Assembly (NCBI GenBank): GCA_947626345.1
Contig: CANQSF010000008.1
Location: 1 to 64,000 of the forward strand
Source of the DNA: an uncultured Oscillospiraceae bacterium
Lineage (GTDB): Bacteria; Bacillota; Clostridia; Oscillospirales; Oscillospiraceae
Length of the DNA: 64,000 nucleotides
Reading direction: 5' to 3'
Part shown: piece by piece, positions 1 through 8,776 of the stretch
Layout of the letters: each line of letters opens with the position of its first letter
Position numbering within the stretch: the first letter of the stretch is position 1
Notes under the pieces: model-generated
Told to the model about the DNA's origin: nothing
The model's database searches: none
Seen by the model: only the letters and a program-made list of their open reading frames with translations
Program-made: the position numbers and the translations under genes

Positions 1-34
1 TTGCTGTTCTTTGCCATTGTCGACGCTCCCCCCT

Positions 35-967
35 TCAGTCTCTCTTCTGCGCCTGGCTGCTCTCAGGCCGCACCGCCTGGCCGGCGCCGCGCTGGGACTG
101 CCCCTGCTGCGGACGCGCCTGCGCCTGGGAAGGGCGCTGCGGCTGGGCGGGGCGGGCGTGCTGGGAATGGCCGCTCTGCTCCTCCCGCGGCTTCTTCCCG
201 CCGCTGCGCTTGGGCTCGCTGGCATTGGAGGGGGCATAATAATACCCCTTTCCCTCGCTGCTCAGCATATCCGGCACCACCGCCAGAAGCGGGATATCCG
301 GGTAAGTCTGGGTCAGGTAGTCCTCCTCGTGGATCTGGTCGTCGAACATGTACCGCAGGATCACAATCGCCGCCGACACCACAAGACCCACCAACGCGCC
401 GATCACCGTGTTCAGCGTGAAGCTGGGCGACGTCCGCTCCGACGGCACCACCGCGTAGTCCACGATGCGCACGTCGCTGCCGTCCACGATGTCCGCGATG
501 CGCGCCGGCAGAACCTCCGTGATGGTGTTGGCGATGCGCTCCGCCTCATGGGGATCCGTGCTGGTCACGTCGATGGAGAAGATCTCCGTGGAGTTCACCG
601 CCTCCGACTCGATCATCTCATCCAGTTCCTCGTAGTCATAGTCAAGATGATCCAGATCAATGATCTCCTCCAACGTGGTCCGGCTCTTCAAGATGACCAC
701 GTATGTATCCACCAGGCTCTGGGCAGCCGACAGCTCTCCCGACGAGATGCTGAAGGAGGTATTGCCCAGGGTAAAGCTGGAGTTGTTGACGTACATCATG
801 GCGGTGGCCGTATACTTCGGTGTGATGAGATAATAGGTCACCGCGAAGGTCCCGGCCGCTGCCAGCAGTGTGATGGCGATGATGAACTTGAGCTTACGAA
901 TCAGCACCTGTGCCAGCTTCAAAAGGTCGATCTCGATCTCGTCTGTCTCTGGACGGTTGTTGTACAT
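35..967 (-). CDS. Wzz/YveK-like polysaccharide chain-length protein
   Basis: This 310-residue protein has the Wzz layout: a short cytoplasmic start, a membrane segment at about residues 29-50, an extracytoplasmic domain containing the family-like stretch TPKYTATAMMYVNN, and a second membrane segment at about 187-207. A tail of about 75 residues follows that is rich in Pro, Gln, Ala and Arg. Family members control chain length or export of capsular or exopolysaccharide, and in Firmicutes they usually activate a separate tyrosine kinase. No kinase domain is fused here and any partner would lie left of the window. The ATG is preceded by AGGAGAAGG. A promoter is visible about 140 bp upstream. The low-complexity cytoplasmic tail is unusual and could be an interaction region. 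Confidence 0.85.
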   Translation of the reverse strand: MYNNRPETDEIEIDLLKLAQVLIRKLKFIIAITLLAAAGTFAVTYYLITPKYTATAMMYVNNSSFTLGNTSFSISSGELSAAQSLVDTYVVILKSRTTLEEIIDLDHLDYDYEELDEMIESEAVNSTEIFSIDVTSTDPHEAERIANTITEVLPARIADIVDGSDVRIVDYAVVPSERTSPSFTLNTVIGALVGLVVSAAIVILRYMFDDQIHEEDYLTQTYPDIPLLAVVPDMLSSEGKGYYYAPSNASEPKRSGGKKPREEQSGHSQHARPAQPQRPSQAQARPQQGQSQRGAGQAVRPESSQAQKRD

Positions 968-1100
968 GTCCTTCTCCTGTCTTCTCTTCCGATTGTTGTA
1001 TGGGGGTGCGGGAGCCTTCCGCTTCCCCGAAAAACCATATTTGAATAAACGTAGAAAAATGCGATAGATTGGTGCGCGTAAAAAGGCCTAAATTCACCTT

Positions 1101-1129
1101 ATTCTACTCTCTGCGGGGGGACTTGTCAA
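1101..1129 (-). promoter_or_regulatory. Promoter of the chain-length gene
   Basis: On the minus strand a perfect TTGACA (1124-1129) is separated by 17 bp from TAGAAT (1101-1106). This is a near-consensus housekeeping sigma promoter pointing at the Wzz-like gene, and it predicts a leader of about 125 nt. Confidence 0.8.
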
Positions 1130-1155
1130 TTACATTTAGTTACTATTTTATGGTA

Positions 1156-1165
1156 CCCCCCCCCC
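1156..1165. repeat. Homopolymer of ten C (G10 on the minus strand)
   Basis: A run of ten C lies 27 bp upstream of the -35 box of the chain-length gene promoter. Tracts of this length are prone to slipped-strand length change; whether that happens here is inference. Confidence 0.8.
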
Positions 1166-1403
1166 GCTAACTCCATCTACGACAACACATTCAGCCCGAT
1201 ATTGCCCTCCCTTTGTGGAAAACGCCGGAAAAATTTTCCTCCTGCCGTCTCATCCACGGCCCGGTTTTCGTCCGCAGATCGGCATAAACGGCCCTCCCCC
1301 GCCCTCTATGATTATTCGGCTGTTTTTTATGCCGTTGTATACTGCCTAATATGATGAAAATATATGATACATTTTATGATTTCACGCCCCCCACGAACAC
1401 GCG

Positions 1404-1454
1404 GAAGATCCGCGCCCGTTTTCAGCGAACGGGTGCGGATCTTCGTTTCTTTTG
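1404..1454 (+). terminator. Long hairpin, possible terminator
   Basis: Arms 1404-1419 and 1429-1444 pair over 16 positions with one G-U. On the plus strand the stem is followed by GTTTCTTTT. The nearest gene ending here (PH-domain protein) is on the minus strand, where no T tract follows, so the direction of action is unclear. Confidence 0.5.
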
Positions 1455-1472
1455 TCCCGCCGGGGAAGGGGC

Positions 1473-2048
1473 TCACCTTCCCGCGCCGCGCTTCAGCCGC
1501 TTTCCGTGGCGGTGGCAGCGACGGCTGCGGGCGCGGCCGGCCACGGCGGCGGCCATGGCCTCGTTGCGGCGCTTATCGTCCGCGTCCTGGACCAGCTCCA
1601 CCTGCTTCATCAGCGCGTCCCGCACCTTCACGCAGGCGGGGATGTGGGCAAAGACGAACAGGCTGCCCGCCGCGCTGATGGCCACGGTGCCCCGCCCGGT
1701 GATGCGGCCGAGGGGGTTCTGCTCGATGTACACGCCGCCCACCTGGCTCAGGGGCACCTCCATGGTCCGGGTGACGAAAAAGCCCAGCTCCCCGTACACC
1801 CGCCGGTCGGTGAGCACCAAAAACGCCCGCAGGCGCAGGGCATAAAACCGCAGGGCCCACCCCGCCAGGGCGACCACCACCGCCAAAAGCAGGGCGCGCA
1901 GCAGCCACCCGCTGAGCTGGAACGCCGTATACGTCACCCCGCCCAGGATGAGCGCCACACACGCGGGTTGGATGTAGCTGCGCCAGCCGGATCTGGCCGT
2001 GAGGATGATCTGCTCACCCTCCGACAGCCGGTCGAACTGTTTGCTCAA
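1473..2048 (-). CDS. PH-domain membrane protein
   Basis: This is a 191-residue protein with two adjacent hydrophobic segments (about residues 28-45 and 49-68). A bacterial PH-like domain (about 75-150) follows, with the typical start FLVLTDRRVYGELGFF and later RGTVAISAA. The tail of about 30 residues is strongly basic. Proteins of this build sit in the membrane with the PH-like domain in the cytoplasm; their ligands are mostly unknown. The start is a TTG chosen because AGGAGG lies eight bases upstream. The Sel1-repeat gene is 60 bp upstream on the same strand and may be cotranscribed. Confidence 0.75.
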   Translation of the reverse strand: MSKQFDRLSEGEQIILTARSGWRSYIQPACVALILGGVTYTAFQLSGWLLRALLLAVVVALAGWALRFYALRLRAFLVLTDRRVYGELGFFVTRTMEVPLSQVGGVYIEQNPLGRITGRGTVAISAAGSLFVFAHIPACVKVRDALMKQVELVQDADDKRRNEAMAAAVAGRARSRRCHRHGKRLKRGAGR

Positions 2049-2108
2049 GGGTCCTTCCTCCTCTCATTGGTCGCCAGGGGACCGCCCTGGCCGGGGCATC
2101 GGGCCGCA

Positions 2109-5100
2109 TCACAGCTCCCGCAGGAGCTTCGTCGCAACCTCGTCTCCCTGTTTGGCGGCCCTTTGGAGCCACTTTCTCGCGTGCAACTCAGCGATCGACG
2201 ATTCGGTGTTCCTGTACTCCTCAAGGTACATCACGCCGGCGGCGCGCTGGGCCACAGCCAGCCCTTGGTCGCCGGCCATCTCGAACCAGTACCGGGCATT
2301 TACCTTGTCAATGGACACGCCATCGCCTTTGTAGTACATCACGCCGCAGCGGAACTGGGCCTCGGGCACGCACTGCTGGGCGGCCTTTTCAAACAAGGAG
2401 AAGGCCTTTTTCTTGTCCACGTATGTGCCCGCGCCATCGTAGTACATCCGGCCCAGATAGTACCGGGCATCGGCGTGTCCCTTATCGGCGGCCTTCTGGA
2501 ACCAGTGCAGGGCCATGGGCTCGTTCTTCGACGTGCCCTCACCTGCATAGTACAGCAGCCCGCAGGTGAACTGGGCATCCTCGTCGCCCTGGTCGGCCGC
2601 CTTTTCATACCAGTACAGCGCCTTTTTCCTATTCTCCTCATCGTTGCCCTTGCGGAGGTACATGTGGCCGCAGTTGTACTGGGCGATGCTGAACCCCTGC
2701 TCCGCGGCCTTTTCGTACCAATACAGGGCCTTGGCCTCGTCCTTCTCCACACCTAAGTAACCTCTTTCGTAGATGCTGCCTGCGTGGAATTGGGCATACA
2801 TGTTCCCCTTCTCCGCCAGCCACAGGTACTTCAGCAGATAGAACTTCCGCTTGTCCGAATCGCTTTCCTCGCTGTCCTTCTCCGGGTCCCCCACCAGTAT
2901 CGTCAGTTCCAATAACAGCGCGCCATACCAAGCGTAGTAGTCCAGGTACTCCGGGTTTTTATGTTCGTAGCCGATCTCCTCCATCAGCTTCTTCAGGCGC
3001 TCCGGCTCCTCCAGCTTTGCCTTGGCGTCCTCGTTGCCTAGCTCGGCAGCGGTGGTGAAACAGAGTCGGGCAGCGCGGATGTCTTCGTACCGGGCGGCCA
3101 GCAAGCCCAGGGTATAGGCTGCCCGTCTGTCGCCGTTTTGATGGGCCTTGATGTACCAGTCTTCGGCCTTTTCCTTGGTCTCCTCGCGCTTTTTCTTCTT
3201 CTCCTCCTCGCTGAGGCCCTCCTCATCGGCACCGATGGCCTCCTCATAGCAGTTGCCGCAGGCGAACTGGGCCCTGGCATCGCCCTGCTCCGCCGCCTTT
3301 TCGTACCATTCCAGAGCCTTGGACATGTCCTTCTCCACGCTCTCCCCGTGCTCGTACATCACGCCCAGGGAGTACTGGGCCTGGGCGCTGCCCTGCTGGG
3401 CCGCCTTCTCAAACCAGTAAAATGCCTTGGCATCGTCCTTGTCCGTGCCCTCGCCGAGATAGTAACTGTTGCCGCTCCTGAACTGGGCTCTGGCATTGCC
3501 CTGCTGGGCGGCCTTCTCGAACCACTCCAGGGCTTTGGCCTTGTCCACCGCCGTGCCCTCACCCTGACTATACATGTTGCCGCAGTTGAACTGGGCATAA
3601 GCGTCGCCCTGTTGGGCCGCCTTTTCGTACCACGCCAGGGCCTTGGCCTTGTCCGCCGGCACACCGTCGCCCTGGTCATACATGACGCCGCAGTTGAACT
3701 GGGCCTGGGCGTCGCCCTGCTGGGCCGCCTTCTCGAACCACGCCAGAGCCTTAGCCTTGTCTACCGCCGTGCCTATGCCCTCGTTATACATGACGCCGCA
3801 GGTCCCCTGGGCCCGGGCGACGCCCTGTTGTGCGGCCTTCTCATACCAGGAAAGGGCCTTGGCCTTGTCCGCCGCCGTGCCCATGCCCTGGAAATACATA
3901 TTGCCGCAGTTGAACTGGGCGCTGGCATGGCCCTGCTCCGCCGCCTTCTCATACCAGGAAAGGGCCTTGGCCTTGTCCATGGCCGTGCCCTCGCCGGTGT
4001 CATACATGGCTCCGCAGTTGAACATGGCTGCGACGTGGCCCATCTGGGCGGCGCGCAGATACAGCTCCAGCTCCCGGACATGGTCGCCGGCCTTGTCCGC
4101 CGCCACGCCCTCTCTGAAAAGGCGCTCCGCCTCTTCCTGCTGTGCCTGGGCCTCAGCCTTGGCCCGCTCCCTCTCCCGGGCCTGGGCCAGCTTCCCCTCC
4201 AGCACGGGGATCAGGGAGTTGCACCCGGCATCGTTCAGCTCCCGGGCATAGTCCAGGGCCGTTTGGTAGCTCTCCGCGCTGGCGTCGTCCTTCCGGGCCG
4301 TCAGACGGACCATCCCGGCCTTGCCGTCCCGGTCTCCCATCATGGCGGCGATGTTGTAGTGGCTGCTGGCCCAGGAGCTCTTCCCGCTGACGCCCCGCTC
4401 GTTCTCATACATCCATGCCAGGGCGGCGTGGGCGTCGGCCCAGCGCTTTTTCCCGCGGGCGAGGATGGGGCTGCAGTCCTTCAGCAGTGGGAACGCCTCG
4501 TCGTACTTCCCGGCCCGGTACAGCTCCATGCCCCGGACGTAGTGCTCCTCCCGTTCCCGCTCCCGCTGGTCGGCCTTGGCCTGGGCGTCGGCCTCCTCCT
4601 TCTCCAGGGCGGCCACCTTTTCCAGCAGCTCCTTTGCCCCCGCCTCGTTCTGGGCGGCGGCCTTTTCCAGCCACTGGCGGGCCTTGGCCAGATCCTTGTC
4701 CACGCCGTCGCCCTTCATGTACGAGACGCCCATGTTGTACTGGGCCTGGGCGATACCCTGCTGGGCGGCTTTCTCGTGCCAGTAAATGCCTTTGGCCTTG
4801 TCCACGGCCGTGCCCCTGCCCGCTAAATAGTCGTTGCCCGCGTTGAACTGGGCCGGGACATAGCCCTGCTCCGCCGCCTTCTCATACCAGTACAGGCTCT
4901 TGACCAGGTCCTTGGCCGTGCCCTCGCCCTTTTCGTACAAGACGCCCAGGCCGAACTGGGCGCCCATATGGCCCTGCTCCGCCGCCTTTTCATACCAATA
5001 GAAAGCCTGTTTCTTGTCCACGGCCGTGCCTTCGCCGAAGTCATAGTCGTAGCCGCAGCTGAACTGGGCCTTGGCCTCGCCCTGGTCCGCCGCCTTCTTA

Positions 5101-5573
5101 TACCAGTAGAAGGCTTTTTTCTTGTCCACCGCCGCGCCTTCGCCGTTGTCGTAGCCGTAGGCGAGGTTGAACTGGGCCGCGGCATGGCCCTGTTCGGCGG
5201 CCTTTTCATACCAGTACATGGCCTTTTGCTTGTCCACGGCCGTGCCCTCGCCGAAGTCATAGCCGTAGCCGCAGCAATACTGGGCCTTGGCGTGGCCCTG
5301 CTCCGCGGCTTTCTTATACCAATAGAAGCCCTTGGCCTTGTCCACCGGTGTGCCCTCGCCTCTGTCGTACATCGAGCCGCAGTTGAACATGGCCTTCACG
5401 TGGCCCTTTTCGGTGGCCTTGAGGTACAGCTCCAGCGCCCGCTCATACTCGCCGGCCTTATCCGCCGCCAAGCCCTCGCTGTAGAGCCTGCGCCCCTCCT
5501 CGATCTCGGCCTCAGACAGCGCCGGGGCCTTGGGCGCCTCTTGTTTCTTCTTTCCGAATCCGAACAGTCCCAT
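2109..5573 (-). CDS. Giant Sel1-repeat (SLR) protein
   Basis: The protein has 1154 residues, built almost wholly of Sel1-like repeats of about 36 residues. A typical unit reads KAKALSWYEKAAEQGHASAQ followed by FNCGNMY. There is no signal peptide; it begins MGLFGFGKKKQEAPKAP, so it is probably cytoplasmic. A first array covers roughly residues 20-315. A charged coiled-coil and TPR-like section rich in Glu and Arg covers 320-480. A second array covers 485-830, and a last group of repeats runs from about 920 to the end. Sel1 repeats form alpha-solenoid scaffolds for protein-protein binding. The partner is unknown. The ATG has GGAGG eight bases upstream. The near-identical units make this locus prone to copy-number change. 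Confidence 0.9.
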   Translation of the reverse strand: MGLFGFGKKKQEAPKAPALSEAEIEEGRRLYSEGLAADKAGEYERALELYLKATEKGHVKAMFNCGSMYDRGEGTPVDKAKGFYWYKKAAEQGHAKAQYCCGYGYDFGEGTAVDKQKAMYWYEKAAEQGHAAAQFNLAYGYDNGEGAAVDKKKAFYWYKKAADQGEAKAQFSCGYDYDFGEGTAVDKKQAFYWYEKAAEQGHMGAQFGLGVLYEKGEGTAKDLVKSLYWYEKAAEQGYVPAQFNAGNDYLAGRGTAVDKAKGIYWHEKAAQQGIAQAQYNMGVSYMKGDGVDKDLAKARQWLEKAAAQNEAGAKELLEKVAALEKEEADAQAKADQREREREEHYVRGMELYRAGKYDEAFPLLKDCSPILARGKKRWADAHAALAWMYENERGVSGKSSWASSHYNIAAMMGDRDGKAGMVRLTARKDDASAESYQTALDYARELNDAGCNSLIPVLEGKLAQARERERAKAEAQAQQEEAERLFREGVAADKAGDHVRELELYLRAAQMGHVAAMFNCGAMYDTGEGTAMDKAKALSWYEKAAEQGHASAQFNCGNMYFQGMGTAADKAKALSWYEKAAQQGVARAQGTCGVMYNEGIGTAVDKAKALAWFEKAAQQGDAQAQFNCGVMYDQGDGVPADKAKALAWYEKAAQQGDAYAQFNCGNMYSQGEGTAVDKAKALEWFEKAAQQGNARAQFRSGNSYYLGEGTDKDDAKAFYWFEKAAQQGSAQAQYSLGVMYEHGESVEKDMSKALEWYEKAAEQGDARAQFACGNCYEEAIGADEEGLSEEEKKKKREETKEKAEDWYIKAHQNGDRRAAYTLGLLAARYEDIRAARLCFTTAAELGNEDAKAKLEEPERLKKLMEEIGYEHKNPEYLDYYAWYGALLLELTILVGDPEKDSEESDSDKRKFYLLKYLWLAEKGNMYAQFHAGSIYERGYLGVEKDEAKALYWYEKAAEQGFSIAQYNCGHMYLRKGNDEENRKKALYWYEKAADQGDEDAQFTCGLLYYAGEGTSKNEPMALHWFQKAADKGHADARYYLGRMYYDGAGTYVDKKKAFSLFEKAAQQCVPEAQFRCGVMYYKGDGVSIDKVNARYWFEMAGDQGLAVAQRAAGVMYLEEYRNTESSIAELHARKWLQRAAKQGDEVATKLLREL

Positions 5574-5631
5574 GATATAACCTCCTCAATAATTAAGATC
5601 GTTTCGGGCGCATACACGCGCCGCGGCGGTT

Positions 5632-7251
5632 TTATTTTCTCTTTGCCCAGCCGGACAGTTTGTCCGCCAGGGAGTTGACCTGGCCGGTGAATTTGGATAT
5701 CTCCTTGTTGGGGATGCCCCGGCAGCCGCGGGCCATGTCGGTGAGCCGCTGGCAGGCGGCCAGCAGCGCGGCGAACACGCCGTCGTTGCGCTCCTGCTTG
5801 GTGGTCTTCTTCTCCACGGGGATGCCCTCGGTCACCTCCGTGAACCGGCCGGCCAGCAGGTCGAAGGCCGTGCCGGAATAGGGGGCGAAGGTCTCGAAGC
5901 CGTATTCGTCGTGCAGGCACTGGGCGTAGCTGTCGCACACCGTGGGGTCGCCGTGGTTGACGAACACCATCTTGGGCTTGTTCTTGAAAGCGGTGATCCA
6001 TTTGATGAGCCCCGTCTTGTCCGCATGGCCGCTCTTGCCCCGGAACACGCATATCTCCGCGTTCACGGCCACATCCTCGCCGAAGAGGCTGACGTGGTCC
6101 TTCCCGCTCTGGATGGCCCGGCCGGTGGTGCCCGCCGCCTGATAGCCCACGAACAGCACCGTGCACTCTTTCCGCCACAGGTTGTGCTTCAGGTGGTGGC
6201 GGATGCGCCCGGCGTCGCACATACCGCTGGCGGAGATGATGACCTTGGGCTCCTTGTCGAAGTTGATCTGCTTGGACTCCTCGCTGGACACCGCCACGTG
6301 CAGCCCCGGGAACACCAGGGGATTCACCCCCTGGTCCAGCAGCGCGCGGGTGTCGTCGTCAAAGTAGGACCGGTCGCACTGCAGGAAGATGCCCGTGGCC
6401 TCGTTGGCAAGAGGGCTGTCCATGTACACGGGCCAGTCCCCGTGGCCGGTGACCAGGCCCGCCAGCTTCACCTCCCGGATGAAGTACAGCAGCTCCTGGG
6501 TGCGGCCCACCGCGAAGGCGGGGATCACCAGGTTCCCGCCCCGGTCCAGCGTCCGCTGGATCACGTCGGCCAAAAACTGGACGTTGTTCACGTCGGCCTT
6601 CTCGTGGTCCCGGTCGCCGTAGGTGCTCTCCGTGATCACGTAGTCGGCCTCGTCCAGATACTGGGGGTCGTTGATGATGGGCTGGTCCAGGTTGCCGATG
6701 TCGCCGGAGAAGACCACCTTCCGGCTCTCTCCCTTCTCCGTCAGCCACACCTCGATGCTGCCCGAGCCCATGAGGTGGCCCGCGTCGGTGAAGCGGATGA
6801 TCACGTTCTCGGAGATGTGGATCTGCTTGCCGTACTCGCAGGGGCGCAGATGGCCGATAGCGGCCTCCGCGTCGGCCATGGTGTACGGCGGCTCCACCGC
6901 CGGGCCGCCGGACCGCTTGGACTTGCGGCTTTTCCACTCCGCTTCCGACTCCTGGATGTGGGCGCAGTCCCGCAGCATGATCTCGCACAGATGGCTGGTG
7001 GCCTCGGTGGCGTAGATGGGGCCGGAATAGCCCCGCTTGCACAGCAGCGGCAGGTTGCCGGAATGGTCGATATGGGCGTGGGTCAGCAGCACGAACTCCA
7101 GCTGGTTGACAGGGACGGGGATGTCCTGGTTGACGAAGAAGTTCTCCCCCTGCTCCATGCCGCAGTCCACCAGACCGTACACGCCGCCCACCTCGATGAG
7201 CGTGCAGCTGCCGGTCACCTCGTGCGTAGCGCCAAGAAATGTCAATTCCAT
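5632..7251 (-). CDS. Beta-CASP metallo-beta-lactamase-fold hydrolase
   Basis: The 539-residue protein carries the metallo-beta-lactamase signature LLTHAHIDHSG (about residues 56-66), a later SGDIG motif, and the beta-CASP region with ESTYGDRDH, AVGRTQELL and a final HGD motif in VFVNHGDP. Beta-CASP proteins with this arrangement are zinc-dependent nucleases acting mostly on RNA. A C-terminal extension of about 80 residues is present. The ATG is preceded by AGGGGGA. It lies downstream of pfkA but is separated from it by a clear terminator, so it is probably transcribed separately. The substrate cannot be assigned from sequence. Confidence 0.85.
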   Translation of the reverse strand: MELTFLGATHEVTGSCTLIEVGGVYGLVDCGMEQGENFFVNQDIPVPVNQLEFVLLTHAHIDHSGNLPLLCKRGYSGPIYATEATSHLCEIMLRDCAHIQESEAEWKSRKSKRSGGPAVEPPYTMADAEAAIGHLRPCEYGKQIHISENVIIRFTDAGHLMGSGSIEVWLTEKGESRKVVFSGDIGNLDQPIINDPQYLDEADYVITESTYGDRDHEKADVNNVQFLADVIQRTLDRGGNLVIPAFAVGRTQELLYFIREVKLAGLVTGHGDWPVYMDSPLANEATGIFLQCDRSYFDDDTRALLDQGVNPLVFPGLHVAVSSEESKQINFDKEPKVIISASGMCDAGRIRHHLKHNLWRKECTVLFVGYQAAGTTGRAIQSGKDHVSLFGEDVAVNAEICVFRGKSGHADKTGLIKWITAFKNKPKMVFVNHGDPTVCDSYAQCLHDEYGFETFAPYSGTAFDLLAGRFTEVTEGIPVEKKTTKQERNDGVFAALLAACQRLTDMARGCRGIPNKEISKFTGQVNSLADKLSGWAKRK

Positions 7252-7312
7252 CGGTTCGTCCCCCTATGGTCGTTTTTTCTTCATGATACACCAATTCCCC
7301 TGGCCGCGCAAT

Positions 7313-7343
7313 AAAAAACGCCCGCCGCGCAGGGCGGCGGGCG
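7313..7343 (-). terminator. Intrinsic terminator of pfkA
   Basis: Perfect 10-bp arms (7319-7328 and 7334-7343) with a 5-nt loop are followed on the minus strand by a run of six T (7313-7318). Confidence 0.9.
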
Positions 7344-7461
7344 GGACATTCTGCAGCCCCATTGCGGGGCCGGACCGTATCCATTTTCGGCCATATCAGG
7401 GGAGGCATGCGCTCCCCAAAAAACAATACTTTTATCCTTTGTAATGCCAATGTGCGGCGCT

Positions 7462-8448
7462 TCAGCGCTTGGTGGCGTGCATGGCCTCCAGCACGGCGTA
7501 GCGCTCCATCTGCAGGTGTTTGGTCTGCTGCAGGGCCTCCTCGATGGGGGTCACCACGATGCCGCCCTCCCGGGTGCAGACGATGCTGTTGCCGTTGCCC
7601 TCCATCAGGGCCTTGACGGCGTTGTAGCCCATGCGGGCGGCCATCTCCCGGTCCCGGGCGGTGGGGCTGCCGCCCCGCTGGATGTGGCCCAGCACGGTGA
7701 CCCGCGGGTCCAGGCCGATCTCCTCATGGATGCGCTTGCCGATCTCCACGGCGCTGCCGGCGCCCTCGGCCACCACGATCATGAAGTGGGTGTTGCCCAT
7801 GAGCCGGGACTGGCGGATGCGCTCCACCACGTCCTGGTCGAAATCCAGCTCCCGCTCTGGGATGAGCACGGCCGTGGCGCCCACGGCCAGACCCACGTAC
7901 AGCGCCAGGAACCCGGCGTGGCGGCCCATGACCTCCACCACCGAGCAGCGCTCGTGGCTCTGCATGGTGTCCCGCAGCTTGTCGATGCACTCCACGGCGG
8001 TGTTGCAGGCGGTGTCGAAGCCGATGGTATAGTTGGAGCAGCCCACGTCGTTGTCAATGGTGGCGGGGATGCCCACCACGGTCACGCCCAGCCGGGACAG
8101 CTCCAGCGCCCCCTTGAAGGTGCCGTCGCCGCCGATGGCCACGACGCCGTCCAGCCCCAGCATCTTGCAGGTGGCCAGGGCCCGCTCCCGGCCCTCGACG
8201 GTCATGAATTCCTTGCTCCGGGCGGTGTAAAGGATGGTGCCGCCGGCGGCCAGGATGTGGCTGACCGAGTCGGTGTCCATGGGGAAGAAGTCGCCGAACA
8301 CCAGGCCGTTCCAGCCCCGGCGGATGCCCACGCACTCGATCCCGTAGCCGATGGCCGAGCGCACCACGGCACGCACTGTGGCGTTCATGCCGGGGGCGTC
8401 GCCGCCGCTGGTGAGCACGCCGATACGCTTGATCTGTTTATCGCTCAT
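7462..8448 (-). CDS. pfkA: ATP-dependent 6-phosphofructokinase
   Basis: This is a 328-residue protein that phosphorylates fructose 6-phosphate in glycolysis. Visible motifs are the nucleotide-binding GVLTSGGDAPGMNA near the N-terminus, GGDGTF, the catalytic-region sequence TIDND, and the substrate-binding stretch MGRHAGFLA. The GGDGT form is the one usually found in ATP-dependent enzymes rather than PPi-dependent ones, so ATP use is likely. The ATG at 8448 is preferred over an in-frame GTG six codons upstream because AGGTGGGAG lies just ahead of it. The gene has its own promoter and terminator. Confidence 0.95.
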   Translation of the reverse strand: MSDKQIKRIGVLTSGGDAPGMNATVRAVVRSAIGYGIECVGIRRGWNGLVFGDFFPMDTDSVSHILAAGGTILYTARSKEFMTVEGRERALATCKMLGLDGVVAIGGDGTFKGALELSRLGVTVVGIPATIDNDVGCSNYTIGFDTACNTAVECIDKLRDTMQSHERCSVVEVMGRHAGFLALYVGLAVGATAVLIPERELDFDQDVVERIRQSRLMGNTHFMIVVAEGAGSAVEIGKRIHEEIGLDPRVTVLGHIQRGGSPTARDREMAARMGYNAVKALMEGNGNSIVCTREGGIVVTPIEEALQQTKHLQMERYAVLEAMHATKR

Positions 8449-8507
8449 AGTCGCTGAATCTCCCACCTATATGTTTGACCGGCCGATATCCTGCCGGTCC
8501 CAGCATG

Positions 8508-8536
8508 ATTATACGCTCCCCGATCGCCCTCTGCAA
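8508..8536 (-). promoter_or_regulatory. Promoter of pfkA
   Basis: On the minus strand TTGCAG (8531-8536), a 17-bp spacer and a perfect TATAAT (8508-8513) lie about 60 bp upstream of the pfkA start. Confidence 0.75.
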
Positions 8537-8658
8537 GGGCAATCCTGCCAGACTTGCGCGCTTTTTTCCGGTGACATTCCCGTCAAATTTCCGGCTCGTT
8601 TAAACGCCATCTGTTACAAGAAAAAACAAGTTATTAAAAATAACCACGAAAGAGCGTG

Positions 8659-8695
8659 TTGATTTGCGTCTTTTTGTGTGATATATTCAAATCAA
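8659..8695 (+). promoter_or_regulatory. Promoter inside an inverted repeat (aldolase operon)
   Basis: TTGATT (8659-8664), 17 bp, then TATATT (8682-8687) form a plus-strand promoter. It is bracketed by perfect 8-bp arms TTGATTTG (8659-8666) and CAAATCAA (8688-8695). One arm overlaps the -35 box and the other follows the -10 box, a layout fitting a repressor operator. Confidence 0.65.
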
Positions 8696-8776
8696 CAGTT
8701 CTTCTATTTTTTGCCAGCCGGGGCGGCTGACCGGGCTCCGCGGACCGCGGGGCCACATCTCCGGGAGGATGGAAAG

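Larger units (their letters stand above)
968..1472. other. Intergenic region with promoter, G tract and hairpins
   Basis: No gene is apparent in these 505 bases. On the minus strand there is a promoter (1101-1129) and a leader of about 125 nt in front of the chain-length gene. The leader can fold a G/C hairpin at 1002-1028. A run of ten C (1156-1165) lies upstream of the promoter, and a long hairpin sits at 1404-1444. I see no recognisable riboswitch or small gene in the remainder. Confidence 0.6.

Noticed and set aside
2109-5573. Tandem DNA repeats as a CRISPR or satellite
   Set aside because: They are codons of Sel1 repeats in one frame.
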